A stretch of DNA of 57,439 nt from Zygnema cylindricum (GCA_037447655.1 JBBHKE010000676.1:64001-121439), one strand, 5' to 3'; shown: positions 11,348 to 23,618, counted from the stretch's first letter. Notes: generated from the sequence alone by a model not told the origin. Numbers and translations: made by a program.

Positions 11348-13816
11348 CCAATCCGTGCACTTTTACCTCCAAAAATCCATGTGGCGTGGGCATTTGCGTG
11401 AATTCTGCGCTTTATCCGGGAACCTACATTTGCGTTTGCCCTATGGGCTATTCGGCCAGCGATGCCGAGAACCTTCTCACGTGTGTACCAGGTCAGCTAA
11501 ATAGTGACGAACTCACATGTGTGCCAGGTCATAGGGTAATTATACATACAAACTACTAAGCGTTACAGGCAAGTATTCCAAGTAGTCGTATCAATAAAAT
11601 TGTACTATTTTTGTGAATCGTACATTTTTATATACAATTATCAACACTAAAATCAGCGTTTATATTAACCTACGTCGTAACAAAGTAAACAAAGTAAGAA
11701 CTTTTGTGTGTGCCAGGTAACAATGTACCAGGGTGCTGTCACAAGCTGGTGACGTGGCAGAAGGTAGAATGGAATTGCAAAAGGAAACCGCATATAGATA
11801 TTCAATATTGCTTTTAATGACCAAAACAGTTTGAATTCTTTTCACATTAGTTGTTGTTAGCCATGGGACGTTTGTACGAAAACTCTAATCTAGTTCACGA
11901 TGGTCCACTTTTGCAGCTGTCATCCTCGGAAACGCCCAAAACAATTATACTGTGCCAGATAGTGGAAATGTGACCTGCAATACTATCGCCAGTGTGTATG
12001 GAATTACAAGAATTGACTTTGCAAATCAAAATAAGGTAAAACCAGGATATAGTGAATGCTAAAGATTTGGTAGGTCAGTTTTGTAACTACAGTCGAGGAA
12101 GAGGCAAATAATATGCCACGTAGATGTATTTATTAGAAGACGACCTAAGGTCTCTTTGTGATAGGTTAGGATTCCCACAATGAGAGGGCAAATATTTTTA
12201 TACATTGTGCGAGTTCGGGTCAGTATGGATGTTTTGGTATTTCGTATGTTTGGAAAGTAAGTTTGTCTTTTCGTGGGTAGCACGATTGGTACCGTGTGAA
12301 ATGTGTCTTGGTAGGCGTAAGCGTGTTTGTCTCTTTGTTTTTGTCCCACTGTTGTTTGTCACCCGTGAGTAAACGAGAACGTCCGATATGGTAATCGCTT
12401 TGTACACTTACCTAGTGAGTAATAAGTTCGTGTAGTAAGCAAGAATTTTTTTGAGGATTATCTTCGTGAGAGTAAGAGTTAGGGGAAGAATTTGGTTTAA
12501 CATGTTAATATTTGGCTGACGCTTTTGTGTAATGGACGTGACTGTTTATATGAATGATTATTTGCTTCCACACATTCGGGTAAAACTGATTGGACTATTT
12601 TTGTACTGCAGAAACTGAACTGCGGCATCTCATTGCCTCCTGGAACAGTTCTTAATGTGACTGCTTATCGCAACTGCTCGCTTCCTTATACCGTGGCTGA
12701 GGTCAGTTATTTTTCTGTATTGACGTAGAAATTGCGTGAAAAGACATGGTGCTTTCTCCAACATATAATTGATGCAAATTTATGACTTCATTTTTTGCTT
12801 TCGAATTTGTCTACTAATACTTGCAATTTTTTTTGCTTAAAAAGCTTACTTTTGAGCACGCTAAGAGTTTCTTGAAATTTACTTTCTTTGTTTTTCATAA
12901 ACTTCATAAGGCTCTGCATGATTTTTGACCGTAAGCTATGTTTAACTAAGAGTAATTAAGTTATGTGTTTTTGCTTGCTGGATGACACTTGTGATTCGAT
13001 CAAGAATATGTTTGATCTGACCGCTTTTTTCGGACCAGAATCACCAAACACAGATCTTAATTGCAACGACCTTCAACCTTTTCAGCAGCTTTGGAGAAAT
13101 CTTTGTTGTTTCTTTCAAATGAAAATAAAACGAAAGCCAAACGCACTTCAAATTTGAGGGTTCACGTTAACTACTAACAGTGTATAGTTTTTCAATCTAA
13201 TTGTCTTCCAGGTGTGCATCAAGCGTGGAAGCCTTCCGTACACCTTACCATGTGTGACGGTTTATGACGTCAAACCAGAAGATACATGCGATTCGATTAT
13301 TGCAAATCGTATGGATCCTGGTGTTGGGAAGCTTAACAATACCATAAATTTTTACACGCTCAATGTGGGAATATTTTGTTCACGTGTCGGTAATTCTGCC
13401 ACCTCTATTATAGGTCCCAATGAAGAGGCAAGTCACAAAAAATGACAAAAAACAACAAGCTAGTTCAAGTGTCTGAAAATGGCAGTGACGTCGGCAAGAT
13501 GATCTGAAATTTTGTGCTTGCAGCTCTCTTTTTATTTTACACAATCCATACATGTTGTTAAGGAGGGAAATTGCTACGGTTTTTATGAATTCAGATTTGC
13601 CTCGATGATGGAGATTCGGGGTCGAGGAAGGCAAACTGCACTGGGAAGCCTTTCCGAGTTCCTGAATCGTCCACGTGTGTGTCAGTGAATAAATGCTTCA
13701 AAAAGCCCGACACGTTCAAAAATTTAAACCGCCGTGAGTGCACACCAAGCTTTTTCCGATCACTTTTGTAAAAATCGGATCCCACTATCTGTGTTTCCAA
13801 AGGTGGCCCATGTTAA
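11348..13816 (+). CDS. EGF-like plus four-LysM protein (multi-exon, 5' incomplete)
   Basis: Seven exons are proposed: 11348-11491, 11917-12035, 12612-12701, 12981-13088, 13212-13427, 13595-13733 and 13803-13816. Exon 1 is one EGF-like module with six Cys (NPC, NPC, GIC, YIC, CVC, LTC), phase 1-1. Exons 2-3 form LysM 1 (NYTVPDSGNVTCNTIASVYG then LNCGISLPPG). Exon 4 is LysM 2 (DDTCDSIKNMF, CNDLQPFQ). Exon 5 is LysM 3 (YDVKPEDTCDSI). Exon 6 is LysM 4 (FRVPESSTCVSV), ending in a short exon with TGT TAA. LysM domains bind N-acetylglucosamine polymers, and with EGF modules and many Cys this suggests an extracellular or cell-surface protein. The signal peptide and any further EGF exons would be upstream. 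Most introns are GT-AG; exon 5 has a GC donor (GAG|GCAAGT); exon 4 has non-consensus borders. No kinase domain follows, so it does not look like a LysM receptor kinase. Confidence 0.72.
12981..13088 (+). CDS. LysM 2 exon with non-consensus splice sites
   Basis: A 108-nt exon, phase 0-0. Joining the upstream exon's YTVAE to DDTCDSI restores a perfect LysM start, and CNDLQPFQQ joined to VCIKRG is equally good, so the borders are well fixed. Yet the intron before it ends TTGCTTGCTG (TG, not AG) and the intron after it begins CTTTGG (CT, not GT). Skipping the exon would keep the frame and simply drop one LysM. Confidence 0.65.
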
Positions 13817-15676
13817 GGAGAAGGGTGAATATTACCGGAGTACTTTCAGTTTCTCTGCTTTGAATCTCCTAAACGATCCAGAAAAAGATGATGTCCTTGG
13901 TGTTGGTTCGTTGACCTAAAAACAGTGGAGTTTTGTCACCATTGAGGGTCCTCTTTGGCGTCCTTTTTTAACATATTATTGGTTATTTAACTTTGGGGCT
14001 GCTTATCTGATGCTACATTTTAGCAAAATGACCATTCACTAAGTTAAAATGTTGTAAGTTAGATACTGTGTTATGGTGTTCAAGTTGGTCATATATTAAG
14101 TGGGAACAGTTCACTGGATTTTAACAATGATGGTTAGAAAAGCATGAACACAATTTATTTACCTTAGATATATAGTTTTTTGAGACAAGTTAGAGAGGGC
14201 ATTTGTCCCTTCAAAAACACAAAGCAAAACAACAAGAGGGGAATAGAGTAAAATGTAGAGTGTGAGTGGGGTGAGAGAGCAAGAGAGAGACCTACTAAAA
14301 AAATGAATGGCGCTAAATGTTGAAAAATGGCTTAAAAAATCAGCAAGCATTTTTGTTTGTTGGAAAAATGGTGTTCATGTGTTTGCTTTTCTAGTTTCTT
14401 TTCCTCGACGGTTGTAGACAGGTTCTTTGTTAGGATTGGACAACGTGTCACCATATGCTTGTGTGGACAATGTTGGTATTTTTTTCATTAATAGGGAATG
14501 TATGCCTTTTGTGGATAGCTTACAAAAACCAAAGCAGAAATACCATTTTGTTTTTTTTATTTATTTGTTTATGTATTTCGATTGAAATTCGTGGCAAAGT
14601 AGGGGATCGACCTTGAAACGATGTCCGTGGTCGTTTTTTTTTTTTTATATCGATGTCGAAACAAAACCTGTACTTTTTTTTTATGTATACATATATCATA
14701 GCGGGTGAATGTGCGGCCAGTTGTGACCTCTGAGCTTCCTGCGCACTATTTATATATTTAATTTAGTTATTATTTTTTAAACTATTTTTCATTTTCATTT
14801 TCATTTACTTCGATCAAATGGGAGGTCAGATGGGACCATCCCTTCCTACGGATGTGCAGCTATCCATACTTGCCAAATTTGTCACAGATTTCAAAAAATT
14901 TTGTGACAAATGTTACATTGTGATTGTCAATGTTCAAGTAGGACAATTTGTGCAGCTCCAGCTCATCAATGGTGAAATGTACCGAAACTAATTTTATCTC
15001 AAACAAAAAAAATCAGCATAAATTCATGTTATCAAATCAGCATAATAAGATTACCATACTGAAAAATCTCTCAACGATTTCGGTGAAGCGTAGTCAGATT
15101 GTTTTTTGGGGTACACAGCAATATTTATCGGTAATAAGTTGTACTTCTTGCTAATCGACAAAGCCTGGCGTTGATTACCATTGTCGATCATCGCTATATC
15201 GTTTTATTAAGAGTTTTTTTATTTTTTTGCTTTCGAACTAATCCAGCGTAACCAAGGCTAAAAACGTTTCTTACTGCGGTATTGTCAAATAACCCGCGAT
15301 AAATAAATGCGGTTTCGACCCGTACACGACTACGCGCACTTTTTAGGTGGGACTGCGCTTTTGGTCCTCGATGGTGCGAAAGCGCCTGAATAGCAATACG
15401 ATTTCGGTTGCTGAAATTCTTCCTCAGCTTATGCATAGACTTTTTGTAGGTTTTGGACATTTACTTATTCGGTTTGGATGCATCATTTGCCGTTTGTCAC
15501 GTGGCTTCAAAGGGTGGTCCATTTCCTCACCGCTTCGTAAGAAGTTGGAGAGGTTAAGGAAAATGAAACTTTATTTACAAAAGTGCGATGGAATTGATTC
15601 TAGGTGTTGGGGTGAAAAGTTGTATTCGCTGGCTCTAATTGTTGTATAGCATTGAGTCGATTTGAACATGGGAAAC
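13817..15676. other. 3' flank of the LysM gene; no gene seen
   Basis: AT-rich. It holds an inverted repeat (ATTTGTCACA ... TGTGACAAAT, about 14878-14910) and a small hAT-MITE-like patch at about 15100-15200 (TATCGGTAATAAG, CGATCATCGCTATATCG). A run of short ORFs shows no conserved motif. Confidence 0.45.
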
Positions 15677-15678
15677 TA

Positions 15679-15895
15679 CAACACGAATCGTTATTAGCGT
15701 CAAAAGGTTTTTTTAGCCACTTAAAATATTTTTTCTCCGTACACACTAGATGGATTTTCAATTTGAGGCCGCCAATTGGAAGCTGAGAGTGTTACCTTTC
15801 AATCTCAACCGTTAGATTCACAATCTGACAAATGTGTACGGAAAAAATATGTTTTAAGTGGCGACAAAAACCTTGACGCTAAAAACGATTTGATG
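15679..15895. mobile_element. TA-flanked MITE (CACCG...TTATTAG family), diverged
   Basis: The left end is AACACGAATCGTTATTAGCG next to TA; the diverged right end reads TTGACGCTAAAAACGATT. The interior (CTCCGTACACA, CAACCGTYAGAT, GTGTACGGAAAAA) is collinear with 42646-42840. Non-coding. Confidence 0.55.
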
Positions 15896-16207
15896 AAAAT
15901 AAAAAATAACTTTCAACCACAGCAGCACATAACAACATCGTTCCACAAAATAAAGTTCCTTTTTAACTCAATTATATAAACTTCCAATTACAAATGTTCA
16001 GTAAATAATTCCTCCTACGACGTCTACATTTAAGTGTACTTCCACGTGAAAACCACACGCGAACGCGAACCAACATTTCACGTGAACCTGAAATTCCGTA
16101 CAGGACCAAGACCGAAGTTCGTCGCGCATGAAACTAAAGGCGCGTATGGATTCGTACAAATGTACAAAAACTAACATTCCTCCTCTCAATGGGAGAATCC
16201 GTACATA

Positions 16208-17804
16208 CTATAATAAACCAAGTCTAAGTCTACCTTTCACAAACACTTCACTAACTGCAGATTTCGTCAACATATCAGCTCCTTCTTCGCCCGTAGGCAC
16301 AAAGACAAACTCAATATCCTTAGCCTGCACTAAGCCTCGAATAAAATTCCATTGTATACGAATATGCTTTGTTCTCTTGTGAAATACAAGATTTCTGGCA
16401 AGAGCAATACTAGACATGCTATCTGAGTAAATGGTCATGCAATCATGTCGAACCCCTAGCTCACTCATCATCTCCTTGATCCAAATTGATGCTTTGTTGC
16501 ATGGCAGGCAACCAATACTCATCTTCAGTAAAACGCAACACCACGTTTGATTGCAATCTCAAACTGGACGATATCGTCGCTCTAGATAAAATTAATGCAT
16601 AACCGGATGTTGACTTTCTGGAATCAAAATCTCCTCCCATGTCGGAGTCACAATATTCGTAACACTCCAAGTCCATGTCTGACTTGTACACAAGTCTCAT
16701 ACTCATGGTTCCCACCAAATATCTCAAGGTTCTCTTAACGCTTTCCCAATGTGCTTTCTTACGTTCTTGACAATATCGACTCAAAATGCTAACTGCTGCT
16801 GAAATGTCTGGTCTAGTTCCCACACTTAGGTACATTAAGCAACCAATTGCCTCTTTGTACGAAACTTCAATGGTAATTTCATCCTCAAATATACTCAATT
16901 GCAACTTAGGATCCAAAGGTGTGCTTACAGGTTTAGCATCTATCATTTTGAATCTGGTTAAAATTCCTTTACAATACTGCTCCTGACTCAACTTAATAAA
17001 ACCATTACTATCTCTAATGGTTAAAATTTCTTTACAATACTGCTCTTGACTCAATTTAATAAAACCAATGCTATCTCTAATGATTTCAATCCCCGAGATG
17101 TATCTTGCCACCCCTAAGTTTGTAACCTTAAAATCTGTTCTCATGGAAATTTTTAATCCCTTAATTTTGTCCAAGCTATCAAAAATCATAAAGAAATCAT
17201 CAACATTTACACTAAACAAGATTTCCTCACTTTCGTGTCCTTTCACATAAACCCCTAAATTAGAAGTAGTTCTTTTAAAACCAAAATAAATAAGTACCTC
17301 ATGACGTTTTCGGTACCACATTCGAGGGGCTTGTTTTATGCCATAAAGAGATTTCTTGAGTCTCCACACCATACCTGTCTTAGAAGGGACCCCCTCTAAA
17401 ACCTTCATATACACTTCTTCGTCCAATTTGCCATTCAAGAAGGCAGTCTCCACATCCATTTAATGGATGTGCTTCCGTTTTGCAGCCGTAATAACAACAA
17501 GCATTCGTATAGAGTCGAATTTAACAACCGGTGCGTTTGTTTCTGTGTAATCGATGTCTTTTTTTTGCTGAAAACCTTTTCCTACCAATTGTGCTTTATG
17601 TTTTATAATTTCTCCGGAAGAACCTGTTTTTGTCTTGAAGACCCACCTAGAATCAATCGCCTTTTTACCAATAGGCAACATGACTTCCTCAAATGTGCCA
17701 TTATCAACTATGGACTTAAACTCTTTTTCCCAAGCCGGTTTCCAATTTGTTTCCCAATCTCTAGATTCACGAGCATTTGAATTGGAATTGGGATCACCAT
17801 TCAA
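16208..17804 (-). pseudogene. copia reverse transcriptase and RNase H, disrupted
   Basis: Key motifs are RWVFKTKTGSSGE, then [34 protein letters not shown], the catalytic block read as VNVDDFFMI (usual form YVDD), and [15 protein letters not shown]. RNase H contains YSDSMSSIALARNLV and ends near VKGRLRLGLL. An in-frame TAA just before MDVETAF (around 17460) breaks the frame, and there is a shift near 16500. A 63-bp tandem duplication (about 16958-17083) repeats 21 residues around [10 protein letters not shown]. Confidence 0.85.
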
Positions 17805-17921
17805 GGTCTTACTGAGTATTTACTATGCAAGGAATTCATTGAATCTAACCTCATAAATAAAATTGCTAGATTTCTCAATATTTCCTTCAATTCTATCATA
17901 AGACAATCTGTCAGCTTTCTT

Positions 17922-18354
17922 TCATTTATTCTCTCGTGTGCTACGTCTCAATCCAATTTCCTCATCGACAACTACTTTAAGAATTTCAAAAATAATGGTT
18001 GGTGAAATAGGGAGACTTTTTTGAGAGATGGATTTTGGAGAATTCACTACCAAATTCAGTCTTAGGAATTGTGGAATCAGTTTTAGAGTGCTTAGCACCT
18101 TCCCATATAGTTTTTTTGATTGGACGGATGGAGTCTTCTTTGTCACTTTCGATATCAATGTTTGCTTCTTTATCAATGTCCTCTTCCTCGAAATCCAAAG
18201 TAAATGGATAATATGCTGTCGGCTCTGCTCCAAGAGGACGTTCTACTATTTCATGAAATTCAACATTTCGTGACTCCACGACAGAATCACTAATTGGGTC
18301 GTGCACTCTATACAAATTCCCTCTATCTCTATAACTAAAAATTATCTTGTCCAA
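17922..18354 (-). pseudogene. copia linker between integrase and reverse transcriptase
   Basis: An acidic, low-conservation stretch starting DKIIFSYRDRGNLYRVHD, the usual place for the variable C-terminal integrase tail. It is broken into two overlapping frames near 18000-18230. Confidence 0.6.
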
Positions 18355-18542
18355 GACCGCGGACTGAATTTGCTTGTTTGTTGACGCGCCTCGATGTAAA
18401 CTGTAGCTTTACATTCCCATACCCGTATCTTACATCCCCATACCCGTAAGTGGTGTACGGTCGGTTTTCGGCCACTCCATAATTCATCCGGTGTCTTATC
18501 ACTGAGACGGACGTTAAGCCAAGCCGCTAATATAAATAGCCG

Positions 18543-19109
18543 TCAAGATTGTGGCACCCCAAAGTCGACCGTCAAGGTGTGAACTAGCGAGCATACTTCG
18601 TACCATTTCTTACAACGTACAATTTTTTCTTTTTGCGATACCGTTAGATTCTGGTGAGTACGGTGCTGTAAATTGTTGTTGGATTCCCCTGCGTTCACAA
18701 AATCTTTTGAACGTGACAAATTCATCGTCGTTATCCGAGTGTACAGTTTTCAATTTACTCTCTGAAAATCTTTCTGCACAAAGTACAAATCTTCGAAATG
18801 CATTTAATGCGTCAAACTTTCGTTCCAGTAGGTACATCCAACTCTTACGACTGAAATCATCAATGATGACAAAACTGTGATTATTGCCGCCCAAGGTTGT
18901 TGGCGAATTTATCCACAAAGTTCTACGTGTACTAAGTCGAATGGGGCGCTTGACCTATGTTTGATTTTTTTGACCGGAGGCGGTTTATGTGTTTGTTTAC
19001 CTTTAATGCATCCATAAAAACCAATGATTTTCAAACCAGCGCTATTTTCTAGACCTCTAACTGCCGACACTTTAATCATTTTTGTAATAGTTACAGTAGT
19101 GGCAGTCAA
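18543..19109 (-). pseudogene. copia integrase core and pre-integrase, disrupted
   Basis: Shows RSSAPFDLVHVELCG, then FVIIDDFSRKSWMYLL, TVHSDNDDEFVTF and FTAPYSPESNGIAKRKN. These are the D, D and E regions of a retroviral-type integrase: the first Asp in VIIDD, the second in HSDN, and Glu in SPESNG. Stops separate the zinc-binding part from the core. Confidence 0.82.
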
Positions 19110-19319
19110 TACGGAAACAAGATTTTTGACGGGCTTCGATTAAAACAATCATGACACAGTGGGTGTCCTTAAACTTGAAGTGATAAATTTTGTACGATTT
19201 TTTTTTTAGGGGTATTCGCCACTTGCACCGTGTATCGCTATTAGTGTTAACGTTTTGAACGCCACTTAGGGCACTTTCCATTGTAACCGAAACTTAGTCT
19301 TGTTACTTTGTTTTTTAGC

Positions 19320-19640
19320 AAAGATTTTCCGTACTACTTTCAGAGCGTTCCGATGTAACGCAAGGAAATCGTAACTTTAAATTGTGACGGAAGTAGACAC
19401 GTGTGTAATTTGTGACGGTTGTAGACGACTACAAAACTTGCAATAATTGATGACGTTTACAAAATAGCGACGGTTGTAGGCGTCTACTGCAAACTGGTTT
19501 CTTGTGACATTGTAGATGCTTAGGTTTGAGATATTTTGACGTCACGCTCACTTATGATAGCGTCGATGTCACTAATTCAAAAACTTTCCGCCATGGTTTT
19601 TCGATTTTGTTTTTGCGTTTTGTTCTTTCTCACTCTACTT
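19320..19640 (-). mobile_element. Harbinger-like fragment (TGTAGACG family), inverted copy
   Basis: The reverse complement is collinear with 40065-40330: repeated GTCACAA and GTCTACA words, GACGTCA, and an AAGTTACGATTTC-like word. No end was found at either side. Confidence 0.45.
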
Positions 19641-20039
19641 ACCCTCAAAATACGCCCAAAGACAGTCAAAAATAATCTTTTTCAGAGATCTTTCAATTGA
19701 TACCATTCTTGTTGTTTCTCACTGCAAAAATTGTGAGATAGACGCGATAATGGGAGAGGGAGGGAGAAAGAGGCGCCTTCACGGACTTCGCTTTTGACGA
19801 GATGGCGTCCGTCGGTCAAGACCCCTCTCTTGAAAAGGAGTAATTAATAGTTCACTTATCTATTTTAGTTAAACTTTAGAGAGAGAAAGGACCAGAGAAA
19901 ATCATGGCTGCATCCTTGAACGGAAGGTGGCAGACTGGAATAGGGGACACTTTATCAAAAAGGTGGACTGACCCGGATGTGATCCTAGGTCCTCAATAAT
20001 CCAAAAATAGCTTGCCGCCCTATCCGTTAAGTCGCAGAA

Positions 20040-20660
20040 GAATCGATACACACATTGGGTTTGATAAGTATATAAGCAGTTACGCGACGGTTAATTCATT
20101 TAACTGAACAAACTAGCAAAGAGGCGCATGTGAAACAAATCATGCACAGACGCAAATTCGAACCGTGGAAATATATTTAATCGGACGGCCGTCATTGCAG
20201 CCGCCAACCCGGAATGAACTTTTGGCGGCTTTCGGATATAGCGCCACGTGGTGCCACGTGGCGCCACATTATTGGAAAACGTAGAAGATGGGAGGAGGAC
20301 CCATGGCTCCCGATATGACAAGCGTCACCCGGAAGGCCATGCCGTACAATGACCGTAAAAGAAGTACATCGGCCACTGTACCTTCTTCTGCTGCACAGTG
20401 TTCTTATTGGTCTAGGGTTTAGTAGTAGGTAGCTGTGAGTAGGCAGTCCAGGACTTAATGAAATTTAGCCACCTCTTTTTGAGAGAGCTTGTAACTATAA
20501 AGGTCATCTTTGACCAGCCATAACTTAATGCTCAGGGGAGGAAACTTAGTGATTGTTTTTGCGTTCGGCTCAAGGGAGTCGGGCCCTCATAGGGTTGATG
20601 ATGGTCAGAATAATTGTGTGCCAGGGTGACACCTATTTAGTGGAAAAGAGGAAAGGGCAT
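20040..20660. repeat. Dispersed repeat shared with 38130-38640
   Basis: Both loci carry, in the same order, TGGCGG, a GCCACGTGGTG block, AAGTACATCGGCC, GTACCTT and a TATAAAGGTCA/ATAACTTA-like region. Each sits beside or within a Harbinger-like element. No protein is coded. Confidence 0.45.
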
Positions 20661-20779
20661 GCATTATCCTAAAGGTCTTATATACGCTGCATACTCTGTG
20701 GAATGGATGCCACAGAGTTTCACCCTCACGACCCCTATACAGAAAAAGGTGCACGGAAAAGACTACGTACAAGTTGTAA

Positions 20780-21166
20780 ACGTGCAGTGGGTTTTATTTT
20801 TTGTTCTCCGCGCACAAAAAATTGTCAAAAACCTTTGACGCGTGCGACATCATCTGCCTATTTGCTCACATCATGGAACTTTATTTAAAATCAACTCGCG
20901 AGGTGATTTATATAAAGTTTGAAGATGAGCTGGAAGGACGCGAAAGAGGGTCGAAACACGCTAGGCGAAAAACTGCATCGCGCTAGACGACAAACAACAT
21001 CGCTCTAGACGACAAGCTGTAATTCATTTAAAGTTTAAAGGTAACGCAACTTGTACGGTGGTAATTTCATTTTTTTGGTACGGCTGCAGATTTTCTCGTT
21101 GAGTGCTAAGTTATGCAGGAAAACGACAGAAAATAACTGTAACTTTAGCACATGGGAAAGGTCCCC
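20780..21166 (+). mobile_element. Harbinger-like element, right part with KFED open frame
   Basis: Ends CACATGGGAAAGGTCCCC followed by TAA (21167-21169); the subterminal sequence is collinear with the right end of 27603-28371. It contains a short frame with KTFDACDIICLFAHIMELY and YIKFEDELEGRERG, matching frames in two other elements of the window. The left end was not found. Confidence 0.55.
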
Positions 21167-21169
21167 TAA

Positions 21170-23232
21170 AACATTTTTTTTACGTGCATACTTGTCGTAA
21201 ATTCAATCCGACGGTTGCTATCAAAAGGCAAAGTTTTCACTTTACGAATGGCTCTTCAATCGAACCGTTACCGATTCGGTGTTTTATATTTTCCAATTAC
21301 AACGATTAATTCACAGAGTTTACGCCCTCGTCTAAAATGTTAGAGCCACTAAATCAAACTTAGGTCGAAGATCCACGGGGAGATTTTTGTAATTGTACGG
21401 CCAACATTACTCACTTGTAATATTTTGGACGAGGGGACCATCGTGTGAAGTTTGTAAGCGACGTGTTGTAATTTGAGTGGTACCACGTATGTTAAGATAT
21501 GATAGTTGAAATCGTCAAATATTTTTTGATTTGGCCAATTATAATGTAAAATCTTAAAATCTTCAATTCCGTACCATGTAATTTCATTCCATGTACTTGC
21601 GAACCGACCATGTAACTTCATTCCATGTACTTGCAAACTGACCGGGAATCATTCCTCGCTTCGCGTTTCTTTCTTTCGCTGCAAGGAAGACCACGAAGCC
21701 GAAAGGATGGCAAAAAGAGCGTGACAACGAAATATGCGTGGTTCACACTTGAAAAAGGGGAAAATGGTTTGGTATGAAAACGGTACTTTTTTTTGTCCGC
21801 CGTGAACTGGCACGTGACGTTAGCTTACGTCAACTAGCGTGTCGTGATACGAGCCACTTGTCCGTACGAAAAGTAAACGCTTTGCGGACATGATATGTAC
21901 GAAGCCTTTGAATCAAACCGTACTGCCACGCAAGCGTTTGTACAGACCGAAAACAACCCCGGAGGAACTTAGAACATGCCCAAAAAAAAAAACCTCGGGC
22001 GCCCGGAAAAAAAAACAGCAAAGGACCAAGCAGACACCTCACACGAATCATCTCTTCCTTTCACTTTCAGCGTCCCAAAAATTTGATAAACCTAACAAAA
22101 CTTTCCCAAGCAAAGGCTCTTCTTTTATCCTTGTTTTTCCTGACAACCACCTTCCGCTGCTAGTCGCCGCTCACTCCCAAGGTTTCTTTACCCTCACCGT
22201 TTTCTTGGTTGTCTTTTTTTTTTGACAACTTAATTTTACATTTGCAACTTTTTATGAATGTTTAGATTTTAATGTTAATTGTGTTGCAGTCTGACCTACA
22301 GAAACCATACTGACACCATACTGACAGGCTAAAAAGCTTTGTATATATAAAGATTTAAAATTTAAATGAATGGAATGGAGGAGAAAACGGGAGAGAGACG
22401 AGAGGAGAAGGATTGTAAAAATCTTGAATTTTTTAAACTTCGATTCTGTACCGAAGTTTTTGTAGGTAAAAATAGTAAATAGGAGAGGGTGGAGAGCAAC
22501 ATAAAAGAAATGGAACAAAAAATTGTGACTTAACATGAAAAAGGAGGTTCAAGAAATTGTTTACGTGTTTACTGAAGGGTGTGTGGGCGAAGTTTTTTTA
22601 TTCTTTTCTTGATTTTGGTGTTTTTTTTTTGTCATGGTTGTTTGTGGTAATTCCTTTTTTGCAAGTCTTTTCTTTTTTGGATTGGTTGGAAGGTGTTTTA
22701 AGGACCCAAATTCACTTTGATTTCATTTGATTGATTAAATATAGATAACCAATTATTTTAGAATAATTACAATATTCTGTCCCAAAATTGTTTTACATCT
22801 TACGCTTCTTTTGTTTTACGGGCGTCTCAAGAGAAAAACAAAAGGTACATCCAAGGAATGGAAATAGTGTTTCGACATATGTTGTACAATGATAGTTAAC
22901 TTTTGACATTTTAGGTACACACTTAGTTGAAATTTTTACCTCAGTGTATGCTTTGTAATTTTCTTTGTAATCGTTTTTGTCTTTTACTTGTTTCTCGTAC
23001 AGCCAAACCACACTTGATATTGGTTATCTCCTTTCCATCCAATATCGAAAGCAAATCTGATAGATACATGATAGGAAATAGTACGAATAGTACAAAAAAT
23101 CTACAATTATTGGCAAGCATCCCTAGGTGGAATATAATATGCGGCGTAGTGGAGCAATCATTCAAAAATGGTGAATTGCTAATTTATACTGTGGACCATA
23201 TTCACCATACTGGTGGCACATCGGCTTTTTTC
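21170..23232. other. No gene identified; right edge is an assembly gap
   Basis: Unassigned AT-rich DNA. The last exon(s) of the CWF19L1-type gene should be between 23618 and some point below, but I found no match to the expected C-terminal motif here. A frame that appears to run through 22927-23358 crosses the N run and is not credible. Confidence 0.4.
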
Positions 23233-23242
23233 NNNNNNNNNN
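23233..23242. other. Assembly gap (10 N)
   Basis: Ten consecutive N, a typical placeholder for a scaffold gap of unknown size. It falls where the 3' exons of the CWF19L1-type gene are expected. Confidence 0.99.
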
Positions 23243-23618
23243 CCTCCCTCCCCTCCAATAATTACCGAGCAATGAGAGAGGAGTGTCTCCGTGTCTCTTT
23301 CGAGGGACAACACAAAATTATGTCCACAAAACCTTCTTCAAATGGAGACAAATTGTAGCATATTGACCACATTATATTGTGTTCACATATTACTCTGCTG
23401 AAAATTTCACACCGAGAAAAAAAAAAAAGCAAAAGACGAGATCCCATAAATACGCCTATTTACCACTTGAACTAGTCCAAACCATACTAATTCTGATAGA
23501 GAGAGTAACGAGCCATTAATAACCTCCCCTCCCTCCCCCTCCCCTTCCCCAAAAATAAGCAAAAAAAAACCAAAGAAAAAGGGTACAGAGGGGTTCCTAC
23601 CCATGAACAACTTCTCAC

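Larger units (their letters stand above)
16208..19281 (-). mobile_element. Ty1/copia retrotransposon, decayed
   Basis: Reading down the minus strand the order is pre-integrase (19109-18909), integrase core (18918-18543), linker (18354-17922), reverse transcriptase (17804-16461) and RNase H (16522-16208). Integrase before reverse transcriptase is the Ty1/copia order. Stops and frameshifts separate every block, so no full polyprotein is possible. The gag region and both LTRs were not identified. A MITE-like end (CACCGTGTATCGCTATTAG, about 19228-19246) lies in the upstream part, suggesting a later insertion. Coding remnants stay similar enough to plant and protist copia elements to be sure of the class. 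Confidence 0.88.

Noticed and set aside
21890-22225. 111-codon plus-strand frame
   Set aside because: Basic then hydrophobic composition without motif or splice signals; poly-A and poly-T runs produce it.
22927-23358. 143-codon plus-strand frame
   Set aside because: It runs through the 10-N gap, has no recognisable motif, and the N run makes the frame arbitrary.
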